Below the pieces are notes generated by a model that saw only the letters and a program-made list of their open reading frames with translations, did not search any database and was not told the DNA's origin. Below, in pieces: positions 55,059 through 64,000 of a stretch of DNA of 64,000 bases (position 1 is its first letter; each line of letters begins with the position of its first letter). The DNA comes from Pascua guehoae. Taxonomy: Eukaryota > Basidiomycota > Tremellomycetes > Trichosporonales > Trichosporonaceae. Made by a program: the position numbers and the translations under genes. The stretch spans positions 336,388 to 400,387 of the forward strand of contig BCJX01000006.1 in NCBI GenBank assembly GCA_001600415.1. Reading direction: 5' to 3'.

Positions 55059-55302
55059 CTGTAAAACAACTGTAAATACGAATTTTATCTGTAAACCCCA
55101 CTTAATGGGGTACAGGATTCTGCGTCTGTGACGTGTGACAGGACCGGACAGAAGCTGATTTCGGCCAATACAAACTCAGATTTGGTGGACAGGATTGGAA
55201 TAATGGCCAAAACAATAGGACTGGGCCTCTTGTGACACTGTGACAGGACAGGATTTTTGTTGTGTGACCTGTGACCGCTTCCTATTTACAGTTGTTTTAC
55301 AG
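55059..55302. mobile_element. Tc1/mariner-type MITE, 244 bp with perfect 20-bp TIRs
   Basis: The left end ctgtaaaacaactgtaaata (55059-55078) is the exact reverse complement of tatttacagttgttttacag (55283-55302). Each end is flanked directly by TA (55057-55058 and 55303-55304), the expected Tc1/mariner target duplication. The 204-bp interior has no ORF, so it is non-autonomous. It carries a small cccca-cttaa-tgggg hairpin at about 55096. Confidence 0.85.
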
Positions 55303-55625
55303 TATGCTGTAGACCCGGAATGAACAAGAATTCTTTCTGTAAACCCTCCTTGGTGGGGGGCGTATTCTGCGTATTTGACATGTGACAGAATCGAACGAGG
55401 GGTAGATTTCGGCCTAAATTTGAACAGATTAAGCCTGCATTCTTTCTGTTAACCCTACTTAGTGGGGGATGTATTCTGCGTCTTTGACCTGTGACTGAAC
55501 AGGAACTGGGGATAGATTTTGGCCAAACTTTAAGCAGACTGAAAATGAATTATTTCTGTAAACCTTACTTGGTGTGGTGCGGCATTCTGCGTCTGTGACA
55601 AGACTGGAATGCGAATTAAGATAGT
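55089..55625. repeat. Four diverged copies of a hairpin-containing repeat
   Basis: The motif ctgtaaaccc-acttagtgggg, then tattctgcgtctgtgac, recurs at about 55089 (inside the MITE), 55337, 55446 and 55557. Copies 2-4 are spaced about 108 bp apart and are followed by a gggtagatttcggccaaa-like segment. A diverged copy of the MITE right half (gtgccttgtggcactgtggc, then ggaccggatttttg) appears at about 55650-55690. Confidence 0.8.
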
Positions 55626-56616
55626 AATAACGGCCCGAACAGTAGAACAGGGTGCCTTGTGGCACTGTGGCTGGACCGGATTTTTGCCTTGTGCCGTGTG
55701 ACAGCAGTCCTGTTTCGGTTTTACCGCGTCCACGAGCCAGCGCGGCCCAGCGCCCAGGGCCCAGCTGCGCAGCAGGAAGAGTGCAGGGGGGCGAGAGTGA
55801 GGCAAAAGATCCAAGGCATGATATCCCAGGTCGACTGCAGGTCCCCATTTTGGGATGGATGCCACGGGTCCCTGAGCAGAGACCTTTGTGAATGTGGCTA
55901 GTCGTACTGTAGGTTGACGCGGTGACGTTGCATGGCGCGCGTCGTGACCTTGATCCGAACGGGCTTGGTTGGTCACTGCTGGCGTCCGGGCGTCGAGGCG
56001 CAACGGGCCTAGCTGCGTAGCTCTGGTGCAGTGCACATCCCTGCTCCTTTGTGCACAACAATGAACGCATTGGCGGTCGACCTGTCCTTTGGTGCGACCT
56101 ATGAGCAGCCTATGCAGCCTATAGCCTCCACCGCACCAACCTTGTGCCCCCCAGCCGCCCACAGCACCCAGAGTACCCACAGTTGCACCCGCTCATGCTG
56201 ACCTGGGTGGCTTGACACGGCCCCCCCCTGTTCGCCCTTTGGATCCCACCCACCACGGTCCACACGATCCACACCTTGACCCGTCCCCGCCGGCCCGTCC
56301 GCGCCCTCCGCTCAGCCCCTCCACGCCATACGCTACGCCCACCCTCACCCACTCTCCCACCTTCCACGCCCTTCCTCTTTTTATTTCTCTTTCTCGTCTT
56401 GTTCATCTTCCAACTCTCTCTCACCACCTTTCCCACCACCCACTCCAACAAAACAATGTAAGCCCACCATCCAGCGTCCCCTATAAGCTTATGCTTACCA
56501 GCCTCTCCTTTTTGCACACCCACGCCTCCACTTGACCCACGAAATCGTCCCTCCCTCCACCACTCATGTCTTTCCTTCGCCGTTTCGTCTCCACCTCTTC
56601 CAACACAGCCAGCAAA

Positions 56617-58035
56617 ATGTCGTAAGTACCTACAGAACACCACAGAGTAGCCTATGCTTACGCCCTCATAGGCAGGTCTTTTTTGATGTGGAGATCAACA
56701 GTGCGTATTTCTATGTTAAAGAAGACGTTCAAGGGGGTTGGAGACTGCAAGAAGTGGTTGGATGGGCGTGAGCAACAATGAGGAGGTTGGTGGGTCATAT
56801 TGACCACCAAAAACGACCTCTATCTCTCCTCACGCATTCATTCTCGCCGCTTCTTCTCCTGGTCCCTTCTCCTCTCTCTTCTCAATGCCTTCACTCTCAG
56901 CTAGCGTTGCTCGATGGCGATCCATGGGCTCCAGCGTGTCCCCTTGCCAACGGGCAAGATTCTCCCCACACCTCCACCTGCCACAAATCCCCACACCTCC
57001 ACCCAATCCCACACCGCCGCCACTTTCACTCTCCCACCTGGGTCTCTCCCAACCCTCCGCACCTCGTCTACTCTCTACCCCTCTCTTGATCGTCTCTATG
57101 GACCCCTGCTGGTCGCTGGCTACCGCTCAAATTCCGCATGCCACGAATTTCAGGGCCTCCACCTCCACCTCCACCCATCCACTGCCACATTCATCGCCAC
57201 ATCCACCAACCCACCCCAACTTCACATCTCTTCTTCATCCAACCCCTCCCCCGTTCCTCCTCTCTTCCTCTGCATTGCTAAACCTCGAAGAGCAGCCCGC
57301 TGGCCGCATTGTTTTCAAGCTTTATGGTGCGTACGGGCAGCTTTCCAGCGTCGTGAACGGCTTGCCAGGTGTCGTGGAGGGCTTCCGAGTGATTACAGTG
57401 CTTTTTAAGCGACCTGGAGCGATTTTCCAGTGGTTTAAAGTCGTTTTCCAGTCACATCGGGTAGCTTTCCATGGGCCTGTGGAAGCCTTTCGGGCCTGGA
57501 AGGTTTTCCAGCGTTTTGGTGCAATTCTCCTAACACGCAGACGATGTCGTCCCCAAGACCGCCGCCAACTTCCGCGCTCTCTGCACCGGCGAGAAGGGCT
57601 TCGGCTACGCCGGCTCTGGCTTCCACCGCGTGATCCCCGACTTCATGCTCCAGGGTGGTGACGTGCGTACCCACATGCTGCTTCACAGCAATTAATTTTC
57701 CTACTTGTGTTGGACCCCGAGTACTAACCCCCCGCCAGTTCACCCGCCACAACGGCACCGGCGGCAAGTCGATCTACGGCGAGAAGTTCGCCGACGAGAA
57801 CTTCAAGCTCCGCCACGACCGCCCCTTCCTCCTCTCGATGGCCAACGCCGGCCCCAACACCAACGGCTCGCAGTTCTTCATCACCACCGTCGTCACCTCG
57901 TGGCTCGACGGCAAGCACGTCGTCTTCGGTGAGGTCACCCAGGGCCAGGACCTCGTCAAGAAGATCGAGTCGCTCGGCTCGCAGTCGGGCAAGCCCCGCG
58001 CCGAGGTCAAGATCGCCGCCTCGGGCGCCCTCTAA
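56617..58035 (+). CDS. CPR1: Cyclophilin A (peptidyl-prolyl cis-trans isomerase)
   Basis: Cytosolic PPIase and cyclosporin A receptor, calcineurin inhibitor in the drug complex. Five exons (56617-56621, 56672-56700, 57291-57326, 57541-57662, 57739-58035) join in phase to 162 residues, the canonical CypA length. The product reads [20 protein letters not shown] at the start, with [16 protein letters not shown] (catalytic Arg), [11 protein letters not shown], a binding-pocket [11 protein letters not shown] (Trp) and a KIAASGAL end. The first coding exon contributes only ATGTC. Intron 2 is 590 nt and intron 3 is 214 nt, long for this window. The gene body is C-ending-codon biased, as for a highly expressed gene. 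Confidence 0.93.
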
Positions 58036-59025
58036 GCGCGAAACTTGCCTTGAGCATTTCCGCTTCTGCAGAGTGAAATATGGAGAGAGTAACTTGTGGT
58101 GTAGCGCCGGGTAAACCGGGTGCCGCAACATGAAGCGCTGTCCATACAGAAGAATGAAAGAGTAAATGAGGTGCTACGTGGGCTGCAGCATAGGTGTCCT
58201 CCCAGTTGCGTGCGTTTATTGACGTCCGCTCCTTCCACACCTTCCACGCCATCTGCAATGGCTCGCATAAAGGTAGCAACATGGCGCCAGGGGGAAACAG
58301 GGATATTTGACAAAAACCTCAGCTGTAATGCCTTCGTCTTGCGTGGCGTCGTGCACGGTACGGTGCTACGTTTATGAGGGCCATTGTACACCTTCCGCTG
58401 CCATGCTGCCCGTGTGACCCTACTGGAAGCCAACCCTCCCTGCTGAGCTGCTGATTAGCTCGACGACCCACAGCGCTCGAATCAGCAAGCACCAAGCATC
58501 AACGACGGTGTACGCTGCTGAGGCACTGTCTTCGCGGGAGGTGACCGTTGGCACATGTTGTGGCCAGCCAGCTCAAAATGCCAGCTGCCAACAGCTGTCA
58601 GCTGGTCATGCTCGTAGGCCATGGCTGGCGGGGGCTGCACAGGTACAGCCAAATCTCTGGTGATGACGCGGCGACGCGTCCACATCCTACAGCACGCGTC
58701 CACACATCCTACAGCACGCCCACGCGTCCTGCAGCACATTCTGCCCTGTCATCATCTGTGCACCCTCTGCATCCTCTGCATCCTCTGCATCCTCTGCATC
58801 CTCTAGCCTCCCACTGACCAGGATATGTACTCTGGGTAGCATGAGGGGGTGGGCGTATATAATCAATAGAGCGAGTGCTGTACACTTGTGCATCTGGGGC
58901 TGTCGACCCCAACATGAGTTCTGTCAGCCGTCCGGACCTCGTTCCCTGTATGGCGGAGCACACTGCGCCAGCAGAAGCCTGCCTGAGAAACAGGATGCGT
59001 GCCATGATCACCATGTGCATGCGCC
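58036..59025. other. Intergenic with short tandem repeats
   Basis: About 1 kb between the cyclophilin 3' end and the zinc-finger-like gene 3' end. No gene is supported. It holds tandem repeats at 58668-58803. Confidence 0.55.
58668..58803. repeat. Two adjacent microsatellite-like arrays
   Basis: About three diverged copies of a 22-25-bp unit (acgcgtccacacatcctaca-like, 58672-58740) are followed by about five copies of the 9-mer tgcatcctc (58757-58803). Confidence 0.85.
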
Positions 59026-60797
59026 CTATGAACCCGACCATGTTCTCGCTGCTAATGTGCACCTGGCCTTCGGAGCCATAGCACACTCTTCTGTGAGGAA
59101 TCGTGCTGGCTCCCGGCAGCCACACTTCGGCCGGACACGGCGCGTCGTGGCTTTGGTGGGTGTCACATTGGGCGACGAGTCCTCGCAAGCACGCTTGGAC
59201 GCGGCCGTGTTGCTCTCGGCCAAGGGCTCCATCGCCTCGTAGACGTCACTGTCGTTTACGTCGCGGTCGTTGACCTCGTTCTCTTGGTCTCCGCTACGGT
59301 TTTTCTTGTCCATGTTCTTGCCTGGGCGCTTGGAGGTGGCCATGCTGCTCTTGGCCGTCGGCCGCGTGGCCTCGTCGACCTCGCTATTGTCGCCTTCGCT
59401 CTCTTGGCATCCGCCACGTGTTTTCTGGGCCGTGCCCTTGCCTCCCTTTATCTTGCGTCTCTTTGTCACCTGGTTGACGTTGCTGTGGTTGCCGTCCTCG
59501 GCGTCGTTGAGATGGCCGTCGGATTCGCTCGCTTGGCGTCCACCACGTTTCTTCTGTGCCTCGCTTCTTGCCTCGCTTCTTGCCCCCTTCTTCGGCATCG
59601 ACGGAAGCGGGTAAACTTCCGCGATGCGCCCGTTGTACGGCTTGAGGTTCTCGAACAGCTGGTCGGTCGAGCTGCACGTAAACTTGGCGACGGGCTGAGG
59701 AGTCGTGTACGGCCTGCCCCAGGCCATGACGTGGTGGATGAGGAAGAGGTGGTGGTAGAGGTAGACGTCGTGGGGGTCGTGACGCCCTGTCGCCAGGTGG
59801 CATAACGTCCCCTATCAGCCAGGCAACAAAATCTCCTCCGTCTCCCAAGGAGTGCCCAACAACCTGTCCAAACTCACATTCCACGAGCATCAGGCCTGGA
59901 AGCGCGCCAAATACCGCGAGGCCAAGGAGTCCTGGGAGCAGCACCTCACGAGTGGGCGTCGTGGCGCAGGGCGTCCCCCTTGTCGTGCCATTTTAACGAT
60001 CCAGAGGTCCTTGAACGTCGACGCGACGCACTTGTGCACTGGTTGTTGTAGACCTTGTGCGTCTTGTTGTGCGTCTTCATGCGCACGTTGATGGGCTCGT
60101 TGGGGTTGTGCACACAGATGGCGCAGAGTGGGTCGACCACCATGAAGCTGCCCCTGCCGCGCTTGCTCTGGTACTTCGAGTCGGGAGGCCGGTCATGGCG
60201 CTCGAGGGGGAAGGCGCCCGGGGGGATGATGACATCGCGGCGGACACCGTAGCCACCCTCGGCGCGGGCAACCCCGCTGGGACCCAGAACCCGCTCACGC
60301 ATGTAGGTGGTGAGGCGGTTGATCTGGTCGATCTGGTCGACGTAGTAGGCGGCGTCCTCGCTGAGGTAGATGGGAGGAAAGGAGCTGCCAACGCCGGCCG
60401 TGGCCACGGTCCAGGGGATCTTCAGGCGTTCGAGGACCGGTGTCTGCTCACGGAGTCCGTGCTGCTCGTAGAGCGTGAACTCTGCGAGGAAGAAGCGGTG
60501 AGCGACGAGGCCGTGCTCGCGCCACAGTGGAATGCCAGTGAACGACGGCTGGTCGGGACAGATGAGGCAGCGGTACTGGCCATTTTTGACGCCGTACCGG
60601 ATCTCCCGAGAGCGCTCAAACATGAAGTTTGAGTCGTCGGGGACGACGTCGTTGGGCATCACTCCCGTGATGGGGTTGAGACGGAAGTTGGGGGCGTACC
60701 GCTCCACGAACGTCGTGACGAACCCGTGGTCCGCATGCTTTGCGGCGCAGTCGTTGACGTGGCGTTCGACGTAGTCACGACGGGTACGAGCCATCAT
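59026..60797 (-). CDS. Zinc-finger-like nuclear protein, apparent frameshift
   Basis: No family recognised. The ATG-proximal part (60797 to about 60040) encodes about 252 residues with two C2H2-like groupings: YRCLICPDQPSFTGIPLW with H-x4-H after it, and LCAICVHNPNEPINVRMKTH with NKTH following. Near 60040 the coding pattern moves to another frame (VHKCVASTFKDLWIVKMARQ). That frame ends at a GTGAGG donor (59949) whose phase matches a CTGATAG acceptor at 59812. Exon 2 (59811-59026) reads GTLCHLATGRHDPHDVYLYH, later MAWGRPYTTPQPVAKF, then a Lys/Asp/Ser-rich, disordered tail with KKRGG and TKRRKIKGGKG nuclear-type basic clusters. It is either a one-base sequencing error or a broken gene. The true 5' end may lie in the gap upstream. 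Confidence 0.5.
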
Positions 60798-60951
60798 GCG
60801 TTGACCCTCGTTCTTGGGGTCTGGACCACGTTGCGGTAAAGCTGGCCTTGGCGCTCGACGGCCTGGGGGGGGGCATCGGGCACTACCGTGTGGGTAGCCG
60901 CGGGGGGGGGGGCAGGAGAGACGGTGGCCCGGGGGAGAAGTTGGGGGGGGG

Positions 60952-61516
60952 NNNNNNNNNNNNNNNNNNNNNNNNNNNNNNNNNNNNNNNNNNNNNNNNN
61001 NNNNNNNNNNNNNNNNNNNNNNNNNNNNNNNNNNNNNNNNNNNNNNNNNNNNNNNNNNNNNNNNNNNNNNNNNNNNNNNNNNNNNNNNNNNNNNNNNNNN
61101 NNNNNNNNNNNNNNNNNNNNNNNNNNNNNNNNNNNNNNNNNNNNNNNNNNNNNNNNNNNNNNNNNNNNNNNNNNNNNNNNNNNNNNNNNNNNNNNNNNNN
61201 NNNNNNNNNNNNNNNNNNNNNNNNNNNNNNNNNNNNNNNNNNNNNNNNNNNNNNNNNNNNNNNNNNNNNNNNNNNNNNNNNNNNNNNNNNNNNNNNNNNN
61301 NNNNNNNNNNNNNNNNNNNNNNNNNNNNNNNNNNNNNNNNNNNNNNNNNNNNNNNNNNNNNNNNNNNNNNNNNNNNNNNNNNNNNNNNNNNNNNNNNNNN
61401 NNNNNNNNNNNNNNNNNNNNNNNNNNNNNNNNNNNNNNNNNNNNNNNNNNNNNNNNNNNNNNNNNNNNNNNNNNNNNNNNNNNNNNNNNNNNNNNNNNNN
61501 NNNNNNNNNNNNNNNN
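60952..61516. other. Assembly gap (565 N)
   Basis: Run of N following poly-G stretches and abutting the (AAGG)n tract. Confidence 0.95.
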
Positions 61517-61612
61517 AAGGAAGGAAGGAAGGAAGGAAGGAAGGAAGGAAGGAAGGAAGGAAGGAAGGAAGGAAGGAAGGAAGGAAGGAAGGAAGGAAGG
61601 AAGGAAGGAAGG
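61517..61612. repeat. (AAGG)n microsatellite, 24 copies
   Basis: Perfect tetranucleotide array from the edge of the gap; its true length is unknown. It is followed by gtgatgtgatgtgaggtgaa-like degenerate sequence. Confidence 0.95.
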
Positions 61613-61767
61613 TAAGGTGATGTGATGTGAGGTGAAGTGAGGGAAAGTGAGGAAAGTGTAAGAAACGAGCACGAGGAAGGAAGCAAGGCGGCTCAGAACA
61701 CGTCCAAGGATCGTCTTCGTTGGGCTCGCCCTCGTCTAGTATTTCTATCGCTGCAAACTGAGATCGT

Positions 61768-62950
61768 GTGGCCGGATTCTTACCAAGTATCGGGAATCGT
61801 GTACTCTACCCAAGTCATGTCAAGACCTTCTCTAACACGGAGACAGAGTTCGACGGAGCCGTCGTGTCGTCGGCGAGTGGCACGTGGGCGTCATACACGG
61901 CTACGGGCCTGTCGGGAGAGTCGGGAGACGGCGTGATCGTCATACAGGGCAGATTCGACTTGGCAGAGAGGTCGGGTGTACAGGTTGTGAGAGGATCCAA
62001 CTCATGTGGCCAGGTTGAGATCAAACGATGTTCAGGCGGAAGAGACGGCCAGAAAGGTGAGCGAGGGGTAAGTGAGGGCACAAGTGGGTGAGGAAGGAAG
62101 GGCTCCGGAGAAGGTGAGGAAGGAAGGGCCCCGGAGAGGGTGAGGAAAGGGACATGCTGGAAACCGTCACGGCGCCAACAGAGCACACGAGATGCCTCGT
62201 GTTCCGCCGTGGTGTCAGTGGTCGGGTTCCCCGTATGAGTGGCTTCAGCATGCATGATGTGGTGAGTGCGAGTATGAGGCCTCAGTTGTTCAGTCGGGAG
62301 GATATGTGTTGTCCGAAAAGTACACACACCAGAAACCCTGCCTCTCGCAGATAACACGTGCCCCAGGGAGAGAGAGGCGCGCGGGGGGAGGTGGGAATCG
62401 GGACGCAGGAGGCCGGGACGGAAGAACGCCAGTTCGGATGGGTCGGTCAGTTCACCGTGAACAAAAGAACGGGACGGAGGAAGCTGCACTTGCTGGCTGG
62501 CAGCCACGAGCTCGAGGAACGTGGTGCCCGTGGTGCCATCTCATACGAGGATGAAACGTACCCAGGCTCTGGCGAGTGGGTCGTCAAGATCTTCCCCCTC
62601 ACCAAGCTCTCGAATACCAAGCACATGACCTCTTCGACGACGAACCGGCCTGGCTCCTCCACAAGACATGAAACGCATGCACTAAACTCGGGCCCATTAC
62701 GGTCTTCCCTCTCGCAGAGCCAGTAGATGGCGTGCACTACCTTGGCGCGCTCGAGCCGTGGATATCGACGTGAGTACACGAGTCAACATACAGGCAGCGA
62801 GGCGACGGGCACAGTGCTAGTCAATGTCGACGGCGGTGTAGTCATTTTGGACGACAGTCAGCAGGTTAGGATGGCAATACAGACCTTCTCCGCACACAAG
62901 GCGATGGCACCGTCGATGTGATGCGGAGGAGCTCGGCCATGGCAACGGGA
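61768..62950 (+). CDS. Unrecognised plus-strand gene, tentative exons
   Basis: Coding-like codons (C/G-ending) appear in three plus-strand blocks. Block 1 (about 61768-62056) reads NRVLYPSHVKTFSNTETEF and later GDGVIVIQGRFDLAERSG, ending at a GTGAGC donor. Block 2 (about 62425-62640) joins in phase from a GGAAG acceptor and reads RQFGWVGQFTVNKRTGRRK and WVVKIFPLTKLSN. Block 3 (about 62685-62869) reads ITVFPLAEPVDGVHYLGALE, then GTVLVNVDGGVVILDDSQQ before a GTTAGG donor. Junctions after block 2 are not resolved and no start ATG is obvious, so boundaries are approximate. I know of no matching family. The beta-rich texture could be a small soluble domain. Antisense ORFs (for example 62779-62447) mirror these codons. 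Confidence 0.35.
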
Positions 62951-63598
62951 TTCTCGAAACTGTACTGGACAGAAACTACGGAAGCTTGTCAGCGGCCCTG
63001 CCAGAGTGACAGTAGCTACTCACACTGATTGCATGAAGTGCGAAGTATGCGGACTGGTTGGTCGCGAGCGAGGGAACAGTCAAAAGCCTCGTCATGGGTT
63101 ACTCCATTAGGCGTGTGCTGGGTATGGAGTTCCTTCCCCCGTGGTTCTGGGCCAGAGTACCCGGCAGAGGTGCTTGATCTTGTCCGGCTGATGCTTGCGT
63201 ATTTCCTCCGCAGCAGCATTATGGCCTGGCCCCAAAGGCTCCCGCGCCGGTGAGTGATCCGCTGTTTCCGTTAGAAAGAATGCAGTTGTAGGGAGGACTG
63301 TGGTAGATGTATTATGCCCAACAAGAAAGAACACAGCCGTCGTGATGCGAACAGTGGGTGATGAACAGTGGGAATTGCCACCTGGTCCGCACACACAGAC
63401 GGGCGGATGCGAAAACAGACCCAGACTCAACATCCAGGCGGTGACGTCGGAGGATTCGAATTGAGCAATGCGGGGTCCCCCTCGGTACGACGTGTCGTCG
63501 TCAATATCTCTCAGCACCTCACCTCTGCATCTCACTTCCAACCAACCACCCGTCTCACGCCCCCATCTTCCCACAGGCCACAGGTCGCGCTCGGCACC
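62951..63598. other. Spacer and VPS45 leader
   Basis: No supported gene. A 259-codon minus ORF over 63107-63886 overlaps the VPS45 exons and is a shadow. The last roughly 60 bases are a CT-rich leader ending in cacag just before the VPS45 ATG, so a 5'-UTR intron is possible. Confidence 0.5.
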
Positions 63599-64000
63599 AT
63601 GGACGTCCTCAAGGCAGTGCAGACCTATGTGCTCAAGATGATCTCTGAAGTCCCCGGGATGAAGGTGTTGCTCCTGGATGCGCATACCGTGAGTCCCGAC
63701 TAGCGCTCCCAGTCTGCCTTCGCCCCGCATGGATTGACTGCACGAGAGCTGGGATTGATTCTGACATTCCAGACACCAATCGTGTCGCTGGTCACGACGC
63801 AGTCGGAGCTGCTCGCGCACGAGGTTTATCTTACTGATCGGATAGACAAGTGAGTCGGTCTGATGCGGTGGTGTGCCGTGGTCCAATCGTCAACAAATCG
63901 TCATCGTCTTCCAAGTGCTATGCTTGGATGCGATTACGGTGCGGGACCTTGGTGGTCTCTTTCGTGCAGTTGCTGGTCTGGGATAGTGGCCCCCGCTTCG
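63599..64000 (+). CDS. VPS45: Vps45-like Sec1/Munc18 protein, first two exons only
   Basis: SM protein that binds the syntaxin-like Tlg2 or Pep12 SNAREs for traffic into endosomes. Exon 1 is 63599-63688 (MDVLKAVQTYVLKMISEVPG, then MKVLLLDAHT) and exon 2 is 63773-63849 (TPIVSLVTTQSELLAHEVYL, then TDRID). The phases join across an 84-nt intron, and a GTGAGT donor at 63850 ends exon 2. The KVLLLD..T-TPIVSL..TQSELL..EVYL..RI pattern is the family's N-terminal signature, shared with yeast and mammalian Vps45. No further exon is evident in 63850-64000, so the rest lies beyond the window. Confidence 0.85.

Larger units (their letters stand above)
54749..56616. other. PAG1/cyclophilin divergent region with MITE and repeats
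   Basis: 1.87 kb between divergent genes. It contains a TIR element (55059-55302), diverged copies of its internal sequence (to about 55730), and from 56215 a strongly C/T-rich leader for the cyclophilin gene. A GTAAGC donor-like site directly after acaaaacaat (about 56459) may begin a 5'-UTR intron. No protein gene is supported. Confidence 0.55.

Noticed and set aside
59852..60000. Plus-strand ORF reading HEHQAWKRAKYREAKESWEQ
   Set aside because: Looks protein-like for about 30 codons but has no start context, splice partner or extension; it lies opposite the intron of the minus-strand zinc-finger-like gene.
63107..63886. 259-codon minus-strand ORF
   Set aside because: It covers both VPS45 exons in antisense; VPS45 homology on the plus strand is clear.

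Overview
The window is nuclear DNA from a GC-rich, intron-rich basidiomycete yeast. I infer Tremellomycetes, most likely Trichosporonales. The basis is many 35-60 nt introns with GTGAGT-type donors, C-ending codons, an intron-containing tRNA, and the protein set: a fused Nup98-Nup96 precursor, Furry/PAG1, a Coronin-7-type protein and a CPSF30 carrying a zinc knuckle. Gene models were built by hand from splice signals and reading-phase bookkeeping. No search was run.

Left third (1-21.4 kb): a truncated Rab18-like GTPase (-) runs off the left edge inside a 20-bp minisatellite. It is followed by a 14-TM MFS antiporter (+), a repeat-rich spacer, an intron-containing tRNA-Ala(CGC), a 7-exon ERMP1/PFF1-type M28 membrane peptidase (-), a small four-TM protein with a PPxY motif (+), a probable GPI-anchored glycoprotein (-), and two adjacent accessory genes (+). 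The first of these is a kinase-like protein; the second is a putatively myristoylated PD-(D/E)XK-like protein.

Middle (21.4-46 kb): conserved housekeeping genes. NUP145 (Nup98-96, -) is divergent from YTH1/CPSF30 (+). HAS1 (-) is divergent from UTP5 (+), so two ribosome-biogenesis genes share one 1.2 kb control region; it holds an apparently multi-intron leader with weak snoRNA-like boxes. An 11-exon short-chain dehydrogenase follows with 17-nt and 6-nt exons, then a secreted CAP/PR-1 protein (-) with a minisatellite upstream. The most striking gene encodes a 1339-residue protein with a Tda10/glycerate-kinase-like P-loop kinase between two coronin-type beta-propellers and an acidic C-terminus ending in a tryptophan motif.

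Right third (46-64 kb): a 2688-residue PAG1/TAO3/Furry scaffold (-), a promoter interval holding a Tc1/mariner-type MITE and related diverged repeats, cyclophilin A (+) with a 5-nt first coding exon, a frameshifted zinc-finger-like gene (-), an assembly gap beside an (AAGG)n tract, an unrecognised (+) gene, and the first exons of VPS45 (+) at the right edge. Rab18-like, VPS45, coronin-7-like and PAG1 proteins all act in membrane traffic or cell polarity, but nothing in the sequence shows co-regulation.
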